From Clonostachys chloroleuca (taxonomy: Eukaryota; Ascomycota; Sordariomycetes; Hypocreales; Bionectriaceae), in assembly GCA_037952775.1 (NCBI GenBank), contig JBANAY010000001.1, forward strand, positions 2,914,001 to 2,978,000: a stretch of 64,000 bases of DNA, given 5' to 3'. Below the pieces are notes generated by a model. It had not been told where the DNA came from. It saw only the letters and a program-made list of their open reading frames with translations, and ran no database searches. The position numbers and the translations under genes are program-made. Below are positions 10,720 through 21,380 of this stretch, piece by piece (within the stretch, counting starts at the first letter, position 1; each line of letters begins with the position of its first letter).

Positions 10720-12748
10720 ACAACTCCGGCATGATAAAAGGACGTCACTCTTGAGATGCATGGCGAACGGAATCGGCATGTAATCTAAAAATGGAGGGAA
10801 GGTTGACCATGAGTCGGTTTGGGTGGATTGATCGGCTACGTGGGATTCACCGTGGGAGTTTGGAGGTTAGAATCCTCGGAATGATTTGCATCAGGGTCAA
10901 TGTTTACTCTCTACGAATTGTCAATGCGGTTCTTATGTGATATTGGTGACGACTTTCACACGTGCTCCCTATTTCTTGCTCAACTCTAGTGAGATACGCT
11001 TGAGTAGTTAGAATCTGTAATTCGTCAAGCTCCCCACGTGAGGAATTTCGAATTCAAGCTATTAATTGTCAAGCAGCCCCGAAATGAGAACTGTTGCCAA
11101 CTTTCATTGTCGATCAGCTGCCTCCGAATACTTCCAAGAGCCTCAAGCATTAAGAAGATCACAGCTCGCATCTGCTACATCTGAGTTAAGGGGTCTGATC
11201 GGTGGTGTTGGTTGAAAACTATGTCTAGACAGCTCGACAGCCCACTTCCAAATTGCCCGTTTGTACGAGCTTGTGGCGCTAGAAAACGTTCGCTCTATAG
11301 ATATACGGAAAATGCCAAAATCTTTGGTTGCTTCAAACCCCCAACCCTTCGTATTTCAAACCCTCATTGCAATCTTATGGTAGCATTGAAAACCAAAATC
11401 AACATAGCTCCTAACTTATTACCCAGGATCAATGTGTTCATACTAATTTATACTGCACAGAAAGCCACCAGCCGGAAGACAGTTTGGTCAGGGCTGCAGT
11501 GGTCGCTGGTCTCAACAACAGACGGAGACCCCTGGATTAGGTCCGTCGCGATCGCTCATCTTGATAGTAGACAGCTAGGTCGGCTCCCTACGAAGTGACT
11601 GCCCCTACCTATGGATAGCAGCGAGACCAGCAAAACATCAATTGCTTGTTCTCGGAGTAGGATTCACAGCGATCACTCATCGATCAGTAGGTAAACAACT
11701 ATGTCGGCTCTCTACAGCTTAACGTCAAACTGGAAAACGGCCAAGTCAAGTTCATAGCGATCGCTTGTTCTTCTTACACAAGACAGAGAGGTTAGGCCCA
11801 TAAAGACCTCTCGTCTTAATACCTAGCAAACAGCTAGGTCAGGTCTCTAGCTATCGTTCATCTGGTCTAAACTCGTGACCACAGATACCACCGGGGCCGC
11901 TACAGACACCGCAGAATAGATATTTAAGTTGCAGATGGGACTGTTCTATCTCACTGAGAAAGAAGAGTATCATAATAGAGAGGCACCGAGTTGATCTAGC
12001 GAAAGCTGGATCTGGAAAGTTTCGACTTCAAGGGTCTCAGACACTCATTATATGCATCATAAGGACGGGCCAAGTCCACAGCGAGGCCGAACTAGGAACA
12101 AGAGAAGTGTCCAGACGACCAACAAGGCGTAAATGACCTTAAGTTATCGGCCATGTGTGACACTCCTGTTTAACAACGAACACAAGCTTTTCGTATTACC
12201 AGGCTTGTCAATAGTAGGATAATAAATAATACATCGGAACAACACTAGGCAGCATCACAACGGTCAGAGGATGCATGACTGGCAGTAGAAGGACAATCAA
12301 TTTAAGTAGAGAGAGGATTTCAAAGTCTAAATGAGTAGGGTATTGAATCCTCCTGCTTGAATGTGTATAGGTCGATTCACGCTCTATAGAATATCCATGT
12401 ATAAAGCAGACTATTGCAAGATGAAGCCATCAGTCATTTCACCTCTCGATCTCTCAGAGCTGCTATCACTTTAGGAGGGTAGCCAATAGATGTACTGTTG
12501 CATTCTTGTCTCTCGGGTAAGGGGGCGCGGAGAGGTGACAACTAGCACAGAGAAATACCCATAAATGAGGACGTCTATACCATCTGCCGGTGGCATCGTT
12601 ACTTATTCTTTGGTCCTAGACGGTTTCGAAGCCTATGACTGTATTGAAATTACATGTAGAGTTGGTTGTTCTCTAAGGGTCTATATACTCATGCGCCTTT
12701 CCTTCAGTACTGGGCCAGGAAGTTTTCTACAACGGCATGGATTGTCGA
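10720..12748. other. Gene-poor block with degenerate repeats
   Basis: No recognisable coding sequence. Around 11551-11870 related segments recur at roughly 90-120 base spacing (GATCGCTCAT/GATCACTCAT/GATCGCTTGT openings and AGCTAGGTCGG/ACTATGTCGG cores), suggesting an old tandem or dispersed repeat. Short open frames (11212-11598, 12565-12759) lack motifs. It is probably heterochromatin-like or decayed mobile DNA, but no transposase or reverse-transcriptase motif is seen. Confidence 0.45.
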
Positions 12749-13356
12749 TCACGGGATGAGGCGGGATATTGAAGCAAGACCAACAAACATTAGATTAATT
12801 CGAAACAAGAACCTATCTTCTACTGACTTGATTCGGCCGCCGGGAGGGCACCCTCGGCGGCGCCGCCGCCGCGGGGGGGGTGCCCGACACTCGGCTCGCA
12901 CATGGCCAAGTTTTTTGCACTGCATTTGTCAGTAAATGTTTAACTGATACTAATCATGGCAGACAAGCATATACTTACATTCCAGCACTTTGGCCGGTGG
13001 TGGCGGTTACGACCGCCAGGAGGGGCTGAAGCCCCAGTCGCCTGCCGCAACCTTGCGGCTACGGCGGCCAGGTCAGCAACGAACTTTCTGGTCTGGTTCT
13101 AAATCAGTTCGTTAGACTAAACAGTTCAATTAAGAATTTGGATCACTACTGACGTCTCTTCCATTGGCCCGCCGCAAACTTGCGGCCAAGTCCGCCAGGA
13201 TCTAAATTGTTCTCTCCTAAATCAATTTGTTAAACTAGACTATTCAATTGAGCTCATTTGGAACACTACTTACGTCTCTGGCCATTAGGCCGATTTTCTG
13301 TTGCTTGGAGGGTTGTGTCGACTGTTGCTGGTAGGGTTGTACCGACTGTATACTGC
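12749..13356 (-). pseudogene. Relic multi-exon gene with CCHC zinc knuckle and duplicated exon-intron unit
   Basis: Not recognised as a known gene. Candidate exons (minus strand) are 13274-13356, 13154-13216, 12979-13098 and 12749-12919, separated by introns of 57, 55 and 59 nt with GT-AG ends; the last three exons are in one compatible frame. Exon 12979-13098 reads KFVADLAAVAARLRQATGAS and ends RPKCWN; the next continues CKKLGHVRAEC, forming a perfect C-x2-C-x4-H-x4-C zinc knuckle. Exon 13154-13216 is a diverged copy of the same segment (ILADLAASLRRANGRD) but has an in-frame TAG, and its flanking intron resembles the next one. The first exon is Gln-rich (QPYQQQSTQPSKQQK). Zinc knuckles are typical of retrotransposon Gag and some RNA-binding host proteins; no other mobile-element part is nearby. 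Confidence 0.5.
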
Positions 13357-16317
13357 CTGGAGAAGCGAAAAGAGAAGATGGACATCGAAGGAACTTCGAG
13401 CCTGTTTTTATTCTTCAAGGTACGTACCGACATATTGTCACCCTCTCTCAAAAATTGGCCATATGACGCGCACTTACTGAAAATCCCATGCTGTTGTCTT
13501 CGGGTCGAGGAAGGTGCCCCGCCCAATGATGTTCTGCAATGGATGGCGAGGCAGGTGCCAGACGTTCGCGATAGGTTACGAAAGGGACGTATCTCTTACC
13601 CTCCTTCCCAACATTGGAAGTTCTTCGACTACGGATTCCACTGAAAAAAATCTTTGGGATGCCGAAACGGAAGGAACGATTGTACTTCGAGGCAGGAATG
13701 GTTGGACGAAGTCGAGTTCGCGACAACCAAGTATAATGGAATGAGCGGAATGCAGCCACACCTTAATAATTCAATAGGATGTTTCTGTCTGCTTTTTACT
13801 TCACCAACAATTCATCCTGATGTGTAAGATTGGCCAGTCTTGACCTTGCCGCGGAGATTGTGTCTTTGGGTTGAAGGGCTCCCTTGTCTCCTCCGCCAGA
13901 TTGATTGCTACGTACTGATCAGCTGCAGACACACAACACATTCGCGAATTGAGGGTATAAATGAATACACGGATCTAGATCTAATGCTGCCTCATTTCAA
14001 GTTGAGAAACCGCCTGCTTGGTCGAGTGTCGGGATCATGTTCTAGGGCCGGCACCAGGTGATGAACACATCTGAGGGCAATCATACATTGGTACCTACCT
14101 AGGTACTTTGAACTTCCAGCTAGGATTGATAGCAAAAAGGATAGTTCCAGGTCTTTATCCACGCAATAAAGAGGAGAAAGATGATGTCGTACTTCATCGC
14201 CAACTAATTCTTTCAGCATATCCGAGGCCTTCCACTGTCGCGGGGAGTGGAATTAGGATGTCTTCCACTCAACCTTTCTCTTCAATTTTGTCCTGGGTAA
14301 TGAAATCGCAGGGCTCCCAAGTCTCGTCTCGTTCTCGTAAACCTACTGACATGTCTGAAACTCTAGCAAATCAACCACCGTCCTACAGCTTTCGAACGAT
14401 GCTACACATACTCCAATGCCCTTCAATTTCCTAGCTATTCGATAAACATTTCATATTGTAGTTTCCAAGTCTATAATTCGCTAATGCTACGGTGGACGCC
14501 TCAAAGTCATTGTTTCGTAGCTAACAACACTGCCTTTGCCGGCTTGATGATATAGGTGCAAGATCTAAGAGTGAACCCTTCCATGTGCTATCAGCTAGTC
14601 GTTTGTAATATATGTAGTACTTGAATCACTGGTTGTTACTATTATGTAGCTATTACATGTAGACTTGCCGAAGATGCATGATTCTACCCACTCTAGGCTC
14701 TGCACCTTCGACGATGGCTAAGATGCTGACGATATCATGATCCCAATTGCCTTCCACACCGGTTTTGTTAGTCGGAAGGAAAGTTCTCTTCGTTCTCACC
14801 AAGAGACGCGTTAACGCTACTTGTGAGGTTAAAAAAGCAATACTCAAAGTTACCTATGCTAACTAGTTACGAGATGTTGGCAGATGCTTATACAATGCCC
14901 CCGCAAACCTACCTACCCATAAAGGTAAACTCAAACGCAAGATCCAATGTTGTTGTTTCTTTCGCAATCCTACATGTCTACCTCCTAAGGTAGTTCAGCC
15001 CCTTCAACTGCGCCGTGCCAACCTTTTTAAGCGTCGTTATCAATACATGTATGAAAGGCTAGGTACCTAGGCTTCTACCGAAGAAATAATCACATAGTTG
15101 AGAGAGGCATTCTAATCTACCCACAGCGCCAGTGTTTCCTTATTTTCTTCTCCGACCAAAATTGTCTCTCGGACCGAGATCGGCTGTTTCGGTAAGGGCA
15201 TCTCTCCTAAGACCGTTTCCCAGTAGAGGTAGGCTAGTACTCACGGTCATGGCTACAACACCAACTCCAATTATAGATAGATAGCCATAGACCTCGTGGT
15301 CCCCTCTCTTCGGACGTGGTGACTGTTTGGAATGCGTTTGTCGCCACCTTTACTTTGTTGTTGTTCATGGTTTGGCTCCAGTATGAGAAGTCACAAAGGA
15401 GGATCGTCCAAGATATGAACTGAAGAGCTGGAGTTTGGCGTCCGTGATGATCCGCGTGACAGCAGCCCAGGCGAGCGTCCGGAGAGAAGCCAGATAAAAC
15501 AGGGACCGTAAGGACACGCAGACAGCGAAAAACTACGAGGTATAGCCATAATCCAAGAATAATACTAGCTATTATTTGACAATAAAAAGTATTGTTAAAT
15601 AATTATTTAATTATTTATAAGTGACTAGTTCACTATCGATAAACATTGTGGCCTGTATTGGAAAGTTGATTTCTTTCTGTCTGCCTTATCAACCTTGCAG
15701 CTTATTATACTCGGGAGTGGGGTTAGACCTTGCTTTAAATAAGATTATGCTCGACCACATTATAATTTTTGAACCCCGTGCGATGCCGATTTTTTAGATT
15801 GGATACTAATTACACATTCATGACACATACCAGGTAGTTATCTAGCACAAGAAAATCAAATCCGAATTGAGAAGCAATAAAACTCGTTTTAGGTAAAAGA
15901 CAATGGATTTTTTGGCATGTTCAGCGAGGATGCCCTGCTGTAGGGAGCCATGTGTCATCCCAGGGGGAAAGTGGGGAGCTTAAACGCCGGATCGGGTTCC
16001 GCTCTCGCTCGTGTTTGGAAGTGCAATACGCATATTGATCAATGGCCCGTCAACCACGCTATGTCGAGATCTCCCCCAGCCGCATTAACCGGACTGGACG
16101 AATGCGTTTCATTTCCATTCGCTCGAAGCGAGAGCCTGCCATGCTGGCAAGGTCTGATGTCGCCGTCCTTGCATTGGAGAACGTGCAGCTAGGGATCCAT
16201 CTCTGTCTGTGAACACAGTTCTAGTAGCTCCCTCCACCGATTAAGTTGTGCAAGCCGCCAGCATCAACCGCCGATCCCACCTGCCACAACCAAGACTGTC
16301 GACCACTCGCGTCGGCG
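13357..16317. other. Gene-poor block upstream of HUL4
   Basis: About 3 kb without a supported gene. The minus frame 13448-13759 could be a 5' exon of the relic zinc-knuckle gene (it ends at a good GTAAGTGC donor), but no motif supports it. TACCTAGGTA-type palindromes occur near 14093 and 15061, and an AT-rich patch lies at about 15560-15640. The last few hundred bases should hold the HUL4 promoter; an in-frame ATG at 16246 lies 24 codons before the start I chose. Confidence 0.4.
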
Positions 16318-19300
16318 ATGGCTCCCTGGCCATCTCAGAAACCAAGCTCGTCAAGTCACGATCCAGCCCACCAAGCATCGACACTAGGCGTGCTTGCTGA
16401 CACAAGCTCGTCCGACCACGACCTCCATCCCCAAACGCCGAATCGCAAAGCAGCTCACTCGCGTTCGATGAGCAACCCATTCCCTTCGCTCTTTAAGAAG
16501 AAGAAGGCAGGCTCCGCGACAGAATCTACAACGCACCAGAACAACAAGGATCATGCTGTCAGTATGGCACCTCGGCAGGATGGGGACACGCAGAAGAGAG
16601 GGACCCCGATGAATGGAAGGGAATTCGCAACGGGGACCTGTATGACGTGCGGAGCAACTGTCAGGTGGCCCAAAGAGCTGAATGTCTTCAAGTGCACCAT
16701 ATGCGTCACAATCAATGACCTATGTCCACTGAAGAATCTGAGGATTCAGTCTGGTGGCGGTGCAGCACCAGCTAATCGGAATACAAGCAAAGGCACTTCC
16801 ACAACCTCGCACCGTCCCAGTCAGTTGATGTATCGCTGCTATACCTATGCATACCTTGAGCTAACAGTTATCAAGCGGCCCATTTATCCTTAGATTATTC
16901 CAATAAGGTGATCCGACAGAGTATTCATCGATACTTGAGCTCGAAGCTGTGTAAGCCGCGCCAAGAGCTTCTCTCCCCCAAACAAGGCCAACCGCAACCC
17001 AGTTTGCATAAATCGGATGGTAAACAGGAGGAGAGCACCATCCGAAACGCTCCAGAAAATGGGAAAGGTCCACCACCTGGCCTGTACACATATGTATTCG
17101 ATGAGGAGCCAGCCCTCCATCCAAACCCTTCTCGCAGAGGCAATTCGAGTGTTAGATCGCATTCTACGTCCTTTCCAGAGAAGCCTTCTTTCCAAGGCAT
17201 GGCGTGGAATGGTGCGCCCAGAACTCAAACATCAAAACCGTTACGGGGACCTCGCGATGATCCAAAATGGATATTCAAGCAGGTGGAGGACTATCTCCTT
17301 AGTTGCTTCAGCTCATTCAACGGCATCAATGCCTCTTTTTATACTCGCCACCCCCGGCATACTCCCAGAGTAGGAAGTGAGTCATGGGGACGACGGCAAC
17401 AGCCCATCGCAAACCAAGAGTCTAGGGCTCCAAACAAACCCGAAGTCCAACCCCATGTATATGAGCTGGACCCGAAGTTGCTGCTGTTAGGAGATTTCGC
17501 CGAGAATGGGACATGGTGGGCGGGGGCTCAAGAGGAGGGTGAAGCCACAAAGCAAGCAGCATCGCAAAGGGGGAGCGACACCAAGCCACCACCTGCGTTG
17601 CAAAAATCCCCCTTGATCAACTGGGATGAGTTAGCCTCTTGGTATACTGCAGTCATCAATGCCGCCCAGACTTGGTTCAATGTCTACGAAGACTTGTCTA
17701 AGCAACCGAACTTCGTAACGCCGACCGATGCGACCCTGCAAGATATTGAAAAGGATCTTTTGCAGGCCCAGGACCACTTGCAGCGAGTGCTACTAAAAGC
17801 CACCGAAAACTTCCTAAAACGGCCTGGTGGCCGAATCACAGAAGTCTTGGACCTAAGGTTTCTCTTCATCATAGCGGAAAATCCGTTGTTTTCTTCTAAC
17901 GTCGACTTATTCTCGGGTCTTCTGCAACCAGAGGAGAAAAGAAGCCCAGGGCTTAAAAAGCAAGAAGGGGGGAACCCCGGTCTGGTCCCTTATTTGGACA
18001 CCACTCTGGTATTATTAAACGCATTGTCGGACTTATATCCAACGCTACTGATGAGTGTCACAATCAGATTATAACCTGGCTCTCTCGGACCACTAATTCA
18101 AGGTTCAACCGATCAAAGGATCTCATTTATGAATTTCTTTCGTACAGGATGATACGACAAAGCGAGAAGAAGCAAGAAACAAAAATTGATGTCACGGCAG
18201 GCTTGATCCCTGAACTCCAGGCAGGCAGGTCTGGGGCGTACTTGCATGATGAGATGAAAAAGCCCAAGTCCCAAGCTAAGAAAGCAATGTATTCGGAAGA
18301 TTGGCAAATACGATCTGCCGCCCGAGTTCTTTCTCTCTGGTTCGCAGCAAACAATGTACCCACTATTCGCCGCAGTGACGATGCAGCTTCAAATGAAAAC
18401 CATACACTTAGCAGTCGTGGAGGTGGGCATTTTCGCGGCCACTTGCAAAACAGTGACTTCTATCATTCAATGATTGACAATATCGATCTTATTGCCGACT
18501 TTGAAATGTGGGAGTCGAGGAGAGGCAAATTCACATTTTGCCAGTATCCGTTCTTACTGAGTATTTGGGCAAAAACGCAGATTCTAGAGCATGATGCCCG
18601 GCGACAAATGGAATCCAAAGCTCGGGATGCCTTCTTCAATAGCATCATGACTAGGAGAACCATCAGCCAATATCTAACACTTGATGTCCGGCGAGAGTGT
18701 CTCGTTGACGATAGCCTCCAGGCCGTCAGTGAGGTCATAGGGAGTGGTAGTGAGGACATCAAGAAAGGTCTGAGGATCTCATTCAGAGGGGAAGAAGGTA
18801 TCGATGGTGGAGGCTTGCGAAAAGAGTGGTTCTTGCTCCTTATCCGAGAAGTCTTCAATCCGGATCATGGTAAGTATCTACTCCTCTGTCGATACGATCA
18901 CATTATGGCTATATTGACACTAATGATATCAGGGATGTTCATATATGACGAAGATTCGCAGTACTGCTACTTCAACCCGAATTCATTCGAGACTTCTGAT
19001 TCATTTTTCCTCGTCGGAGCGCTTTTTGGCTTGGCGATATACAACTCTACAATCTTAGACGCAGCGCTCCCAGGCTTTGTTTTTAAAAAGCTTCTAGCAG
19101 CAGCACCAGCGAATACCATGAATCAGCCCGCATACTCACGAAAGTCATCGAAGCCCAGTCTGGAGGATTTGTTCCAGTATCGACCGCGACTGGCCCAGGG
19201 TCTCAAAAAGCTGCTTGACTATGATGGTGATGTAGAGGCGACTTTTTGCTTGGATTTCGCCATTGATGTCGACAGATACGATACAACTATGCGGGTGCCG

Positions 19301-19855
19301 CTTTGTCCCGGCGGCGAAAGCAGGGCAGTCACAACAGCTAACCGCCGAGAATATGTCGACTTGTATGTCCGATATATTCTGGAAGCGTCAGTTACCCGCC
19401 AATTCGAACCGTTCAAACGAGGGTTCTATACGGTTTGTGGGGGAAACGCTTTCTCACTCTTCAGGCCTGAAGAAATTGAGCTCCTCATCCGGGGTTCTGA
19501 TGAATCTCTAGATATCTCAACATTACGGGCTGTTGCTGTGTACGACAATTGGGATACCAAACAGCCAGATGGCTCAGAACCTGTCGTCGGTTGGTTCTGG
19601 GAGCTGTTTCAAGAAGCATCTCCCAAAGATCAGCGCAAATTATTATCATTTATCACAGGCAGCGACCGTCTACCTGCGACTGGGGCATCCATGATGCCCA
19701 TCAAACTATCATGTCTTGGCGAGGACCCTGGAAGGTACCCAATTGCAAGAACATGTTTCAATTTGTTAAGTTTATCAAAATACCCTTCGAGGGAAGCGCT
19801 TCGGACCATCCTCTGGAGGGCGGTGTATGAGAGCGAGGGCTTTTGGCTAAAGTAA
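16318..19855 (+). CDS. HUL4: HECT-type E3 ubiquitin ligase, HUL4-like (one frame break)
   Basis: Transfers ubiquitin via a C-terminal HECT thioester cysteine. Exons are 16318-16819, 16876-18869 and 18933-19855 (introns of 56 and 63 nt). The N terminus has a zinc-ribbon-like pair CMTCGATV...CTIC (about residues 105-130). A long middle region follows, and the HECT domain opens with LRISFRGEEGIDGGGLRKEW and ends with ARTCFNLLSLSKYPS, where the Cys is the catalytic residue. The frame breaks at 18039-18040: upstream reads ...LSDLYP, and downstream DECHNQIITWLSR continues in another frame. One extra base restores about 1139 residues, the usual length. No intron signals bridge the point, so an indel error is likely. 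The start at 16318 (MAPWPSQKP) is chosen by composition; 16246 is possible. Confidence 0.88.
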
Positions 19856-20117
19856 TGCTGCATATGAAGAAATGACAGACGAAATACCCATGACCCCAAG
19901 ATTGAGTTTGGAACAAAATAAAACCCGAACGTGCTAGGATCAAATAAGACTTGGATGAGATGCCTTATAATTAGATTCAAGCATTATATACAAAGTACAT
20001 ATGTATATTCTTCATACATTGAACACACGAGCAAGTCAACGCTCACATCGTCAATACACAGCCGTTAGTCTGGCTTGTCCATACAATACAACAAGTTATC
20101 ATACATGTTTGGAAACA

Positions 20118-20898
20118 TTATTCCGCTTCAGCCAAACCTCCCGCGGCTCGCGCTCGCTTCAGCATGTCTTCCTCCCTCTTCTTCGCCATTCTATCGGCCA
20201 GCACACGAGCACGAGATACCTGAGACTCCTTCTTCAGGACCTTCAACGACTGTATCTCTTCAATCTCTTCCTTCGTCGGTGCGATAGTTAAAGCTCTCGT
20301 CTCCGCAAGGAAGAACTCCAAGATTGTCGAGGAATGCTTGTTCTTCATATCAATGGTAACAACGCGCTCGTCCGCAGCAGGAGGAGTGGCTTTGGAGAGA
20401 TCAGCCCATGATGATGCAGGCTGGACGGGTGCTGGGTCGGAAGTGGGTGAAGCGTCGGGTTTGCGCAGGTAGATGGTCATGACGGGTGGCCGCTCGTTGT
20501 TGGTGTGGCGGTTGACGATCATGGGGACCGAGGGGTTGTGGTACTTGATTCGAGGCAGGATTTCTTTCCAGAACTTCCTAGAAGCGACAAAACCGTTAGC
20601 TTCCGTCCAAAACCTATGTCTGGAGATGACATACTTGGGTCCCATGTGGCCGTTATTGAGCCTGAAGGCGAAGTCCATGTGTATTCGGGTGACCTCCGGG
20701 GGAGGATTGCGGCTCCGGGACCGCATTTCAGGTCGATGAGCTATCGAATCGTGAGCAACGAAGAATCTCTATATATTAGGAAAATACTGGCAGCGACATA
20801 CAGCCTGGACATGGCAGAGTTAGCATTGAGCGGGAACTGGAGGGCGGGGTCAGGCTTACTCTTCTCAATTTATTCCACCGGATGCCTAAGGACCTCAT
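20118..20898 (-). CDS. Mitochondrial ribosomal protein with L51/S25/CI-B8 domain (mL61/MRP49- or mS25-like)
   Basis: Exons are 20860-20898, 20802-20804 (3 nt), 20635-20740 and 20118-20577. Residues 1-13 are MRSLGIRWNKLRR; the 3-nt exon GCT adds Ala, then LIDLKCGPGAAILPPEVTRI begins the thioredoxin-like L51/S25/CI-B8 domain, with FWKEILPRIKYHNPSVPMIV as its best-conserved stretch. The basic/acidic helical tail suits a ribosomal protein. The two introns flanking the 3-nt exon are 55 and 61 nt, with CTAAC and CTCAC branch-like sites. Between GPGAAIL and PPEVTR the frame slips at a five-C run (20698-20702 on plus); one added C restores 202 residues. The domain is confident; which mitoribosomal subunit number it carries is less so. 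It is divergent from GEP3. Confidence 0.75.
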
Positions 20899-21380
20899 GG
20901 TGAATATTGTGTGTTCTGGGTGACTGTGGTTGTGGTCTGGCTGTCCCCGATGCTCAATCGCAAAGCTCCTGGCTTGCATCACATTAGAATTTGATGCCTC
21001 GAATTCAACGTCACGTGTAGATAAATGGAATGCCCCACCTTAAAGTTGGGCTGCTGTGAATTTGTCTTTCAGCGAACCGGTGATTGATGGAAAAAGCCAT
21101 CATATAGCCAATTATATATCCTTGCTTTTTAAGAGACTTGTATTATTGATTATCGAATGAAAAAAAAAAATTATACTATTGGATTTTGGCCAGCAAAGGG
21201 CCGGATTATGATTCACAATACTGAAAGCTAAACAACTTTACGCGGGTTTGATGAATGACACGCGACAGCCCCGATAAGATAAGTGGCTAAAAAAAAAGGC
21301 GGCCATCTCAATGACGGACAGTTGACTATCCCACAGCGACTTACACATATACACCCTGGTCTGAATAGTACCAGCGAGAA
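20899..21380. promoter_or_regulatory. Shared divergent promoter, mitoribosomal protein / GEP3, with CCAAT boxes
   Basis: 482 bases between two outward-facing genes for mitochondrial translation. CCAAT occurs at about 21108-21112 and an inverted copy (ATTGG) at about 21178-21182; a CACGTG lies near 21013. Hap-complex control is inferred. Confidence 0.5.

Noticed and set aside
10720..16317. Intact transposon in the gene-poor block
   Set aside because: No transposase, integrase or reverse-transcriptase motif and no terminal repeats recognised; only the zinc-knuckle relic is supported.
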